In this document: in pieces, positions 1-6,277 of the stretch
How positions within the stretch are numbered: the first letter of the stretch is position 1
Layout of the letters: each line of letters opens with the position of its first letter
Assembly: GCA_020861055.1 (NCBI GenBank)
Contig: JAJBTD010000023.1
Location: 1-7,713 of the forward strand
Source of the DNA: Clostridiales bacterium
GTDB taxonomy: Bacteria; Bacillota; Clostridia; Oscillospirales; Oscillospiraceae
Length of the DNA stretch: 7,713 nucleotides
Direction: 5' to 3'
Translations under genes and position numbers: made by a program
Notes under the pieces: model-generated
What the model saw: the letters and a program-made list of their open reading frames with translations, nothing else
What the model was told of the DNA's origin: nothing
Database searches by the model: none

Positions 1-815
1 CCAACCCCCAAACCCGGGGCCTGCAGCGGCCCCTACCCCCGGTAAACGAGGTGGCCCTGGCCCACGGGAGGCCCGTCGTTCCGCCCCAGCCGCTCCGGGA
101 GGAGGGGGCGCTGGAGACGCTGGCGGCGTTCCGGCCTGAGCTGATGGTGGTGGCGGCCTACGGTAAGATCCTGCCCCGCCCCTTCTTCGAACTGCCCCCT
201 CTGGGCTGCATCAATGTACACTCGTCCCTGCTTCCCAGGTACCGGGGCGCCGCCCCCATCAACTGGGCGGTCATCAACGGGGCGCGGGAGACGGGCGTGA
301 CCATTATGGACATCGCCGAGGCGCTGGATTCCGGGGACATTCTGGCCCAGACGTCCACACCCATCGATCCGGACGAGACGGCGGAGAAACTCCACGACCG
401 GCTGGCGGAGATGGGGGCCGAACTGCTCAGCGAGACGGTGGACAAAATTGCCGCCGGGACTGCTTGCCGGACGCCACAGGACGACTCCCAGGCGACCTAT
501 GCCCCCATGCTCAGCCGGGCGCTTTCACCCATCGACTGGAGCCACAGCGCCCGGTCAATTCATGACCAGGTGCGGGGACTGGTCCCCTGGCCCGCCACCA
601 CAGCCCAGGTGGGCAGTCAGACCTTCAAGGTGTTCGCCACCCAGGTCACTGGCGAGAGAACCGGAAAACCCGGCGGAACGCTGCTGGGGACGGACGGACA
701 GGGTATCCTGATAGCCTGCGGCGACGGTGGCGTATTGCGTATTACAGAGGTCCAGGCCCCTGGCAAAAAGCGGATGCGGGCCGCCGACTATCTCCGGGGC
801 CATCCCCTGACATAA
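1..815 (+). CDS. fmt: Methionyl-tRNA formyltransferase (5' partial)
   Basis: Transfers a formyl group from 10-formyltetrahydrofolate to the amino group of initiator Met-tRNA in the cytoplasm, preparing it for translation initiation. The frame is open from base 3, so the gene enters the window from the left. A GTG at base 51 is internal: the codons before it still match the family (RGLQRPLPPVNEVALAHG resembles the usual RGxKLxPPPVKEVALEHG loop). About 270 residues are present; with a usual length near 310, roughly the first 40 are missing. The formyltransferase core shows INVHSSLLPRYRGAAPI, with the catalytic Asn and His of NVH and the SLLP folate-binding motif, then GVTIMDIAEALDSGDIL, with the catalytic Asp of SGD. 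The C-terminal OB-type tRNA-binding domain follows (ATYAPMLS, VRGLVPWPATTA, KVFAT). Loss of the start is a window-edge effect, not a broken gene. It heads the operon seen here; in relatives def precedes it. Confidence 0.96.
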   Translation, partial: NPQTRGLQRPLPPVNEVALAHGRPVVPPQPLREEGALETLAAFRPELMVVAAYGKILPRPFFELPPLGCINVHSSLLPRYRGAAPINWAVINGARETGVTIMDIAEALDSGDILAQTSTPIDPDETAEKLHDRLAEMGAELLSETVDKIAAGTACRTPQDDSQATYAPMLSRALSPIDWSHSARSIHDQVRGLVPWPATTAQVGSQTFKVFATQVTGERTGKPGGTLLGTDGQGILIACGDGGVLRITEVQAPGKKRMRAADYLRGHPLT

Positions 816-845
816 CAGAAACAGGACAGAGTGAGGTAAATCAAC

Positions 846-1025
846 ATGGATATCTCCCCCAAGGAATATGTGGTAGCCCAAATTACCGGCGACTATGCCA
901 TGCTCCGCCGGACGGACGCGCCCTCCGATCAGCTGAACCAGGTGGCTCTGGCGCTGCTGCCGGAGGGGCTGGAGATTGGCTCCCGGCTGCGCTGGGAGAT
1001 GTTCACCTACTCGCTGCTGAGCTGA
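846..1025 (+). CDS. Small DUF3006-like protein, 59 aa
   Basis: An ATG-started small gene between fmt and rsmB. A GAGGT ribosome binding site (833-837) lies 8 bases upstream. The protein starts MDISPKEYVVAQITGDYAML, and a later part reads QVALALLPEGLEIGSRLRWE. This resembles the DUF3006 pattern as I know it: a short beta-rich domain with I/VxGDxAVL, then VxxxLLPEGxxxGxxLxxE. The match is by eye only. There is no signal peptide, membrane segment or cysteine, so it is probably cytoplasmic. Its TGA ends one base before the rsmB ATG, which has no good ribosome site of its own, so the two are probably translationally coupled. Codon use matches the neighbours. DUF3006 has no established biochemical role. 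Position suggests a link to translation or rRNA modification, or simply a leader-like coupling gene; both are inference. Confidence 0.75.
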   Translation: MDISPKEYVVAQITGDYAMLRRTDAPSDQLNQVALALLPEGLEIGSRLRWEMFTYSLLS

Positions 1026-1026
1026 T

Positions 1027-2352
1027 ATGGAGGAAAAAATCACTGCCTCATCCGCCCGGACGGTGGCGCTGGAGGTGCTGATCGCCTGTGAAAAGCGGCA
1101 TGCCTGGTCGGACAGCGCGCTGTCCGCGTCCATCCGACGGGCTGAGCTTTCCGGACGGGACGCTGCCCTGGCCAGCCGCCTGTGCTACGGCGTGCAGCAG
1201 AACCAACTGCTGCTCCTCTACTGGCTGGAACAGCTCTGCTGGGTCCCCGTGGAGCGGCTGGAGCTGCCGGTTCGCCTGATTCTGGAGCTGGGTCTTTACC
1301 AGCTGGCCTTTCTGGATCGGGTCCCCGCCCACGCCGCCGTGGATGAGAGCGTCAAGCTTGCCCGGAGATGGAGCAAAAACCCCCGCTCCCCCGGCCTGGT
1401 CAACGGCGTTCTCCGGTCCTTCCTGCGGCAAAAGGATACGATACCTGCGCCGGAATCCCTCTCCGTTCGCTACAGTCATCCCCAGTGGCTGGTGGATCTG
1501 TTACGGGACGAGGTCCCGGAGGGCACCCTGGAGGCGTTGCTCCAGGCGAATAACAGTCAGCCGGCCACCGTCATTCAGGTCAACCCCCTGAAAACGGACG
1601 GTGGGGCGCTGGCTTGCCGTCTGGCAGGGGAGGGGGTCACGGTGGAGGTCCACCCCTTCCTGACGGACTGCTATGAGCTGTCCGAGACAGGCGACCTGAG
1701 CCGTCTGGCCAGCTTCCGGGAGGGACTGTTCCAGGTGCAGGACGCCGCCGCCCGTCTGGCGGTGCTGGCCGCCGGGCCTCGCCCCGGTATGGCCGTGCTG
1801 GACGCCTGCGCCGCCCCCGGCGGCAAGAGCTTTCAGGCGGCAATGGAGATGGGAGACAGAGGCTCCATCCTCTCCTGCGACCTCCAGGCAAAAAAGCTCT
1901 CCCGCATCCGGGAGGGGGCGGAACGTCTGGGCATCAGCTGCATCACCGCCAGGGCGATGGACGGGAGGGTGTTTCAGCCTGAGCTGGAAAGAAACTTCGA
2001 TCTGGTGCTGGCGGACGTACCCTGCTCCGGCCTGGGCATTATCCGCAAAAAGCCGGATATCCGCTACAAGGAGCCAGAACCCCTGGAACGCCTGCCGGAG
2101 ATTCAGCGGGCCATTTTGGACAATGTCTCCCGGTATGTGGCCCCTGGCGGGACGCTGCTCTATTCCACCTGCACCGTCCTGCGCCGGGAAAACCAGGAGG
2201 TCGTCTCCGCCTTCCTCTCCGGTCATCCTGGCTTTCATCTGGAGGGATTCACTCTGCCCGGAGTGGGGGAGTGTGACGGTATGCAGACCCTCTGGCCACA
2301 CCTCCACGGGACGGACGGATTCTTTATGGCAAAGTTGAGGAGAGAGACATGA
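1027..2352 (+). CDS. rsmB: 16S rRNA (cytosine-967-C5)-methyltransferase
   Basis: Uses S-adenosylmethionine to methylate C5 of a 16S rRNA cytosine (C967 in E. coli numbering), in the cytoplasm. At 441 residues it has the normal length for RsmB/Sun. Residues 1 to about 140 form the NusB-like RNA-binding domain (TALEVL-type helix near 12-20, LGLYQLAFLDRVPAHAAVDE, NGVLRSFLR). The methyltransferase domain has the SAM loop DACAAPGGKS at 259-268, with C-D-L after a beta strand near 289. Motif IV is ADVPCSGLG with Cys333, the release cysteine. Motif VI is YSTCT with Cys382, the nucleophile; these are the two cysteines expected of m5C RNA methyltransferases. The ATG lies one base after the preceding small gene's stop, without a convincing upstream Shine-Dalgarno, so reinitiation is likely. 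Its TGA overlaps the rlmN start by 4 bases (ATGA). Confidence 0.97.
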   Translation: MEEKITASSARTVALEVLIACEKRHAWSDSALSASIRRAELSGRDAALASRLCYGVQQNQLLLLYWLEQLCWVPVERLELPVRLILELGLYQLAFLDRVPAHAAVDESVKLARRWSKNPRSPGLVNGVLRSFLRQKDTIPAPESLSVRYSHPQWLVDLLRDEVPEGTLEALLQANNSQPATVIQVNPLKTDGGALACRLAGEGVTVEVHPFLTDCYELSETGDLSRLASFREGLFQVQDAAARLAVLAAGPRPGMAVLDACAAPGGKSFQAAMEMGDRGSILSCDLQAKKLSRIREGAERLGISCITARAMDGRVFQPELERNFDLVLADVPCSGLGIIRKKPDIRYKEPEPLERLPEIQRAILDNVSRYVAPGGTLLYSTCTVLRRENQEVVSAFLSGHPGFHLEGFTLPGVGECDGMQTLWPHLHGTDGFFMAKLRRET

Positions 2353-3380
2353 TTGATATCAAATCCCTGTCCCGTCCTGAGCTGGAAACCCTGATGACGG
2401 GCCTGGGACAGCCAAAATTCCGTGCCAAGCAAGTCTTTCAATGGCTCCACCGGGGGGTCGCGTCTTTTGAAGAGATGTCCGATCTTCCCAAGGCCCTCCG
2501 GGAGCAGCTGGCGGAGCAATGTTCGCTCACCGTTCCCCAGGTGGAGCGGAAGCAGGTCTCCCGGCTGGACGGGACGATCAAATATCTCTGGCGGCTGGGA
2601 GACGGAAACTGCGTGGAGTCGGTGCTGATGCGATATCGGCACGGAAATACCGTCTGCGTCTCCTCTGAGGTAGGCTGTCTGATGGGCTGCGCCTTCTGTG
2701 CCTCCACCCTGGGCGGGCTGGTCCGGCGGCTGACTGCCGGAGAAATTTTAGATCAGGTTATTTTTGTTCAAAAGGAATCGGGAGAAAAAATTTCCAATAT
2801 TGTTCTGATGGGCATTGGAGAGCCGCTGGACAATTTTGATGCGGTTATGCGCTTTCTGGAGCTGGTCAACGACCCGGACGGGGTGAACATTGGAATGCGG
2901 CATATCTCACTTTCCACCTGTGGGCTGACAGAAAAAATTGACAAGCTTGCGGGTTATCGGTTACAATTAACCTTATCAGTATCTCTCCACGCCCCGGACG
3001 ATGAGACCCGTTCCCGGTTGATGCCGGTCAACCGTTCTGTGGGGGTGGACAGGCTGTTTGACTGCTGCCGCCGGTATTTTGAGACCACCGGGCGGCGTAT
3101 CTCCTACGAGTACGCCATGGTGGACGGTGTCAACGACCACGACTGGCAGGCCGACCTGCTGGCCCGCAGGCTGAAGGGAATACCCGGCCATGTGAACCTG
3201 ATCCCGCTGAACAATGTGCGGGAAAGTCCCTTAAAGCCCAGCACCCGGACCAGGCAGTTCCAGCAGCGCTTGGAGCAGCAGGGGGTCACTACTACGGTCC
3301 GGAGGCGGCTGGGCAGCGATATTGACGCCTCCTGCGGCCAGCTGCGGCGAAAAACCCTGGGCCTCAAGGATACAGAATAA
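2349..3380 (+). CDS. rlmN: 23S rRNA/tRNA adenine-C2 methyltransferase, radical SAM
   Basis: Methylates C2 of adenosine 2503 in 23S rRNA and of A37 in some tRNAs, using a [4Fe-4S] radical SAM mechanism with a methyl-cysteine intermediate. The 343-residue protein has the normal family length. The N-terminal helical domain contains GLGQPKFRAKQVFQWLHRG. The cluster motif CxxxCxxC is Cys110, Cys114 and Cys117 (CLMGCAFC). Cys103, seven residues earlier, matches the catalytic E. coli Cys118, and Cys329 in DIDASCGQL matches the methylated E. coli Cys355, so the enzyme looks fully active. MGIGEPLDN is the conserved SAM-binding segment, and NLIPLNNV with the SPLKPS segment completes the core. The presence of both catalytic cysteines and of the standard target motifs gives no reason to call the resistance enzyme Cfr. 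A GAGGAG site (2337-2342) sits 6 bases before the ATG. The middle of the gene (about 2735-2985) is markedly AT-rich and holds four TTA leucine codons. Confidence 0.98.
   Translation: MIDIKSLSRPELETLMTGLGQPKFRAKQVFQWLHRGVASFEEMSDLPKALREQLAEQCSLTVPQVERKQVSRLDGTIKYLWRLGDGNCVESVLMRYRHGNTVCVSSEVGCLMGCAFCASTLGGLVRRLTAGEILDQVIFVQKESGEKISNIVLMGIGEPLDNFDAVMRFLELVNDPDGVNIGMRHISLSTCGLTEKIDKLAGYRLQLTLSVSLHAPDDETRSRLMPVNRSVGVDRLFDCCRRYFETTGRRISYEYAMVDGVNDHDWQADLLARRLKGIPGHVNLIPLNNVRESPLKPSTRTRQFQQRLEQQGVTTTVRRRLGSDIDASCGQLRRKTLGLKDTE
2938..2967 (+). promoter_or_regulatory. Candidate sigma-A promoter inside rlmN
   Basis: A perfect -35 hexamer TTGACA (2938-2943) is followed after 18 bases by TACAAT (2962-2967), five of six matches to the consensus -10. 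An A-run just upstream (2932-2937) could act as an UP element. It lies in an AT-rich patch of an otherwise GC-rich gene and points towards the phosphatase/kinase genes. Transcription would begin near 2974, giving a leader of about 440 bases before stp. The sequence also encodes ordinary RlmN residues (IDKLAGYRLQ), so chance remains possible. Confidence 0.42.
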
Positions 3381-3396
3381 CAGGCCGTCAGGTCTG
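3381..3396 (+). other. Small hairpin in the rlmN-stp gap
   Basis: Directly after the rlmN stop, CAGGCC (3381-3386) can pair with GGTCTG (3391-3396) around a GTCA loop: six pairs, one of them a G-U wobble. No T-run follows, so this is not an intrinsic terminator. It lies 11 bases before the weak ribosome site of stp and might affect access to it or mRNA stability; this is inference from a short stem that could arise by chance. Confidence 0.25.
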
Positions 3397-3415
3397 CGGG
3401 AAAGCCGGTGAGAAA

Positions 3416-4174
3416 GTGCAGGTCGCTGCATGGAAGAAAACCGATGTGGGCTGTGTACGCGCCCACAATGAGGATGCGTGCTTCACCTGTGTGGGGGACG
3501 GCCTGGGACTGGGAATCGTCTGCGACGGGATGGGCGGCGCCAACGCCGGGGAGGTGGCTAGCCAGCTGGCCATAGACAGCTTCGCCCAGACGCTGCTCCA
3601 GGCGCTGGCCGCACCGGATGACGGCGGCGAATGTCCCCCGGAGGAGCAGCTGCGCTGTGCGCTGGAGCGTTCCAACCAGTCGGTTTATTGCTATGGGTGG
3701 GAGCACCCGGAATGTCGGGGTATGGGGACGACCCTGGTGGCCGCCTTGGTGCTCGGCACATCGGCCTATATCCTCAATGTGGGGGACAGCCGGGCCTATG
3801 CCCTCCGGGACTGCGGCATCCGACAGATCACCCAGGACCATTCCCTGGTGGCGGAACTGCTCCGGACGGGACGTATTACACCAGAACAGGCCAGGAACCA
3901 CCCCAGAAAAAATATCATCACCCGTGCGCTGGGAACGGAACGCCAGGTCACCGGCGACCTGTTTGTTCACAGGGTCCAGCCCGGTGAGCGGCTTCTGCTC
4001 TGCTCTGACGGATTGACCAACGAGCTGACGGACGGCAGAATTTTTGAGCTGGTGCAGCAGGGCGGCCCTGTCGAGGAGAGCTGCCAGCGGCTGGTGGATG
4101 CGGCACTGCTCTGTGGAGCGCACGACAATGTAACGGCAGTTCTGCTGGATCTGCGGGACGATGCGGAAAGGTAA
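3416..4174 (+). CDS. stp: PP2C-family Ser/Thr phosphatase (PrpC/Stp)
   Basis: Metal-dependent PPM-family phosphatase that removes phosphate from Ser/Thr residues and reverses the neighbouring kinase, both on its substrates and on the kinase itself. It is soluble, with no signal peptide or membrane segment. The 252-residue length fits PrpC/Stp. Motifs in order: HNEDAC with metal ligand Asp20; CDGMGGANAGE with Asp37 and Gly38; GMGTTL; NVGDSRAY; QDHSLV; the flap-like segment ending RALGT; CSDGLTNEL with Asp198; and HDNVTAVL with Asp237 and Asn238. All metal-binding positions are present. The GTG start is chosen because VQVAAWKKTDVGCVRAHNED aligns with the family's usual beginning and no in-frame ATG, GTG or TTG lies close upstream. 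The only purine-rich site is GGTGAG (3407-3412), just 3 bases before the start, so initiation may be poor compared with the kinase gene. The kinase begins 12 bases after its stop. Confidence 0.96.
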   Translation: MQVAAWKKTDVGCVRAHNEDACFTCVGDGLGLGIVCDGMGGANAGEVASQLAIDSFAQTLLQALAAPDDGGECPPEEQLRCALERSNQSVYCYGWEHPECRGMGTTLVAALVLGTSAYILNVGDSRAYALRDCGIRQITQDHSLVAELLRTGRITPEQARNHPRKNIITRALGTERQVTGDLFVHRVQPGERLLLCSDGLTNELTDGRIFELVQQGGPVEESCQRLVDAALLCGAHDNVTAVLLDLRDDAER

Positions 4175-4180
4175 GGAAGG
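4175..4180 (+). promoter_or_regulatory. Ribosome binding site of the kinase gene
   Basis: GGAAGG, 6 bases before the ATG, sits immediately after the phosphatase TAA. It is much better placed than the site of stp, which suggests that kinase is translated more efficiently than phosphatase from a shared message. Confidence 0.7.
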
Positions 4181-4186
4181 ATTTTC

Positions 4187-6277
4187 ATGGATCAATACAT
4201 CGGGAAATACCTTGACGACCGATACGAGATTCTGGAGAAGATCGGCGAGGGCGGCATGGCGGTGGTCTATAAGGCCAAATGCCACCGGCTCAACCGGCTG
4301 GTGGCGGTCAAGATACTGCGCCCCAATATGATGCTGGACGACGATATCCGCCGCCGGTTCCACACCGAGTCCCAGGCTGTCGCCATGCTCTCCAGCCCCA
4401 ATATCGTCAGTGTCTACGACGTGGGCCAGTTCGAGGGTGCGGACTATATTGTTATGGAGCTGATCGAGGGCATCACTCTGAAGGAGTATATGCAGCGCCG
4501 GGGCGGTGTTCTGGATTGGCGGGAGGCGCTTCACTTTTCGACTCAGATCATGCTTGCGCTCCGCCATGCCCACGGCCGGGGCATTGTCCACCGGGACATC
4601 AAGCCCCAGAATATCATGGTCCTCCGGGACGGCAGCTTTAAGGTCGCTGACTTCGGCATTGCCCGGATCATGGACAGTCAAAAGACCCTGACCACAGAGG
4701 CGTTTGGCAGCGTACACTACGTCTCCCCGGAGCAGGCGAAGGGGCTGTCTGTAGACGCCAGGAGCGATATCTATTCCGCAGGCGTCGTCCTGTACGAGAT
4801 GCTCACCGGTCAGCTGCCCTTTGACGGGGATACGCCTGTCTCCATTGCTCTTCAGCATATCAATTCTACTCCAAAGCCTCCCAGAGAGCTCAATCCAAGG
4901 GTGCCTAAGGGAATGGAGCAGATTTGTAAGCAGTGCATGTGCGCCAGGCTGGAGCTGCGTTACCCGGATGCAAAGGCGGTTTTGCGGGATTTGGAGGAGT
5001 TCCGGCGGAACTCGGAGATCGTATTTCCCTATGCCGACCCCTGGGACCCTGCGACAAAGGGAACGGACTGCTCTCCCAACTCCGACCGGCCACAGCCGAC
5101 GGTTCCGGTTAATTCCACCGCGGTTTACCAGACGGACCAGGAGGCTGGGGACGAGGGAGAGCCGGAATTTGAAAGTACAGGCGAACTGGAAGCATATGAG
5201 GCACAGCAGCGGAAGAAGGCACGTATCATCTATACCAGTGCCATTGTGGCCATTGTGGGCATTATTATTGCAATCTGCTTCATGCTTTACCAGAATTTTC
5301 TGGAGGACATTCTGGACACAGGCGATGTCTATGAGGTCCCGTCCCTCTCCGGCATGACGGTGGATGAGGCAAAGGAGCTGATCGCCACCGAGCTTGGGGG
5401 CCATTTTGAGGTGGTCATCTCCTCCAATCAGTATGACGAAACGGTGGAGGCAGGGTGCATCATCTCTCAGACACCCTCCCACGGCAGCACGACCAAGAGC
5501 GATTTGACTACGATCAGCGTCGTCGTCAGCTCCGGCGTTCTGGAGGATGACAGCGTCTATATGCCAAACCTCATCCGGGAAGACTACCGTACAGCGGAGA
5601 CAAAGCTGGAAAATGACTACGGCGTAGCGGTCAGCTATGGTGATCGGGTCTACTCTGACATCATCGACGAGGGGCTGATCGTCTCCACTGACCCGGTTTC
5701 CGGCTCCGTGCTGGAGGAGGGGCAGACGGTCATCCTTTATGTCAGCAAAGGCCCTGAGACACGGGCGGTTTCCATGCCCAATCTGGTGGGGATGGATCGG
5801 GACGAGGCGGAGGAAGCGCTGGAAAGCATAGGACTGACTCTGGGCGACTGCGTGACCGTCGCCGGAAGCCGTACTACAGGAGAGATTATCTATCAGAGCG
5901 TGAAATACGGCAGCGAGGCGGACCCTGGAACGGTGGTTCACGTCCAAATCAGCGACGGCTCCCTGAGTTCAGGGGACGACGCAGATTCGGACACCGACAG
6001 CACGGAGAGCAGCGGCTCCACATCTGACAGCTCTGCAACGCAGACATCTGCCACGCCGGTCTATGAGATTCTCGTCCCGCTCCACACCTCGGACGAGAGC
6101 GCCGGGACTACCCCGACGGTATCTGTGACGATCAACGGTGAGGTCGTGCTGAATATGACCTATGCGGAGGATGCGACTCAGGCATCTACTGTCTACAGCG
6201 GCGAGATCAGCGATATTATCGTCCTGATCGACGGGGTGCAGACCAACGTCTTTACCTGTGAGGATATCTCTGAGTGA
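4187..6277 (+). CDS. pknB: PASTA-domain Ser/Thr protein kinase (PrkC/PknB/Stk1 type)
   Basis: Membrane Ser/Thr kinase of the type that senses peptidoglycan fragments or lipid II through extracellular PASTA repeats and controls growth, cell wall synthesis and translation. The 696 residues read in order: kinase domain about 13-270, with glycine loop IGEGGMAVVY (19-28), ATP lysine Lys42, catalytic HRDIKPQN (Asp137), DFG (Asp155), activation-loop threonines at 167, 169 and 170, then GSVHYVSPEQA; a charged juxtamembrane linker to about 345; one transmembrane helix about 347-368 (type II topology, C terminus outside); and three PASTA repeats, about 382-450, 456-522 and 527-591. A Ser/Asp/Thr-rich linker (592-624) then leads to a final segment, 625-696, that is not a PASTA repeat. 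All catalytic residues are intact. It follows stp by 12 bases in the same frame and overlaps rsgA by 4 bases. In B. subtilis the RsgA homologue CpgA is reported as a PrkC substrate. Confidence 0.97.
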   Translation: MDQYIGKYLDDRYEILEKIGEGGMAVVYKAKCHRLNRLVAVKILRPNMMLDDDIRRRFHTESQAVAMLSSPNIVSVYDVGQFEGADYIVMELIEGITLKEYMQRRGGVLDWREALHFSTQIMLALRHAHGRGIVHRDIKPQNIMVLRDGSFKVADFGIARIMDSQKTLTTEAFGSVHYVSPEQAKGLSVDARSDIYSAGVVLYEMLTGQLPFDGDTPVSIALQHINSTPKPPRELNPRVPKGMEQICKQCMCARLELRYPDAKAVLRDLEEFRRNSEIVFPYADPWDPATKGTDCSPNSDRPQPTVPVNSTAVYQTDQEAGDEGEPEFESTGELEAYEAQQRKKARIIYTSAIVAIVGIIIAICFMLYQNFLEDILDTGDVYEVPSLSGMTVDEAKELIATELGGHFEVVISSNQYDETVEAGCIISQTPSHGSTTKSDLTTISVVVSSGVLEDDSVYMPNLIREDYRTAETKLENDYGVAVSYGDRVYSDIIDEGLIVSTDPVSGSVLEEGQTVILYVSKGPETRAVSMPNLVGMDRDEAEEALESIGLTLGDCVTVAGSRTTGEIIYQSVKYGSEADPGTVVHVQISDGSLSSGDDADSDTDSTESSGSTSDSSATQTSATPVYEILVPLHTSDESAGTTPTVSVTINGEVVLNMTYAEDATQASTVYSGEISDIIVLIDGVQTNVFTCEDISE

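Noticed and set aside
51..53. GTG as the true start of fmt
   Set aside because: The frame remains open to the window edge, and the preceding residues match the conserved Fmt loop. Starting here would remove the N-terminal part of the formyltransferase domain.
816..845. Possible terminator between fmt and the small gene
   Set aside because: No stable inverted repeat and no T-run; the stretch is purine-rich and holds the ribosome binding site of the small gene.
1501..2307. A 268-codon minus-strand open frame opposite rsmB
   Set aside because: Low-complexity translation rich in Gly, Gln and His with no family motif; it is a shadow of the GC-rich rsmB coding strand.
4013..4041. TTGACC-N17-CAGAAT as a promoter before pknB
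   Set aside because: The -10 matches only four of six positions, and the -35 part falls in the conserved SDGLTNEL codons of the phosphatase. A chance match is more likely.
3104..5947. A 947-codon open frame on the minus strand, opposite the end of rlmN, all of stp and most of the kinase gene
   Set aside because: Its codons are in register with stp and pknB, which share one frame. It stays open because TTA, CTA and TCA codons, the source of antisense stops, are rare in these GC-rich genes. The product shows no recognisable domain, and the opposite strand carries clear catalytic motifs throughout.
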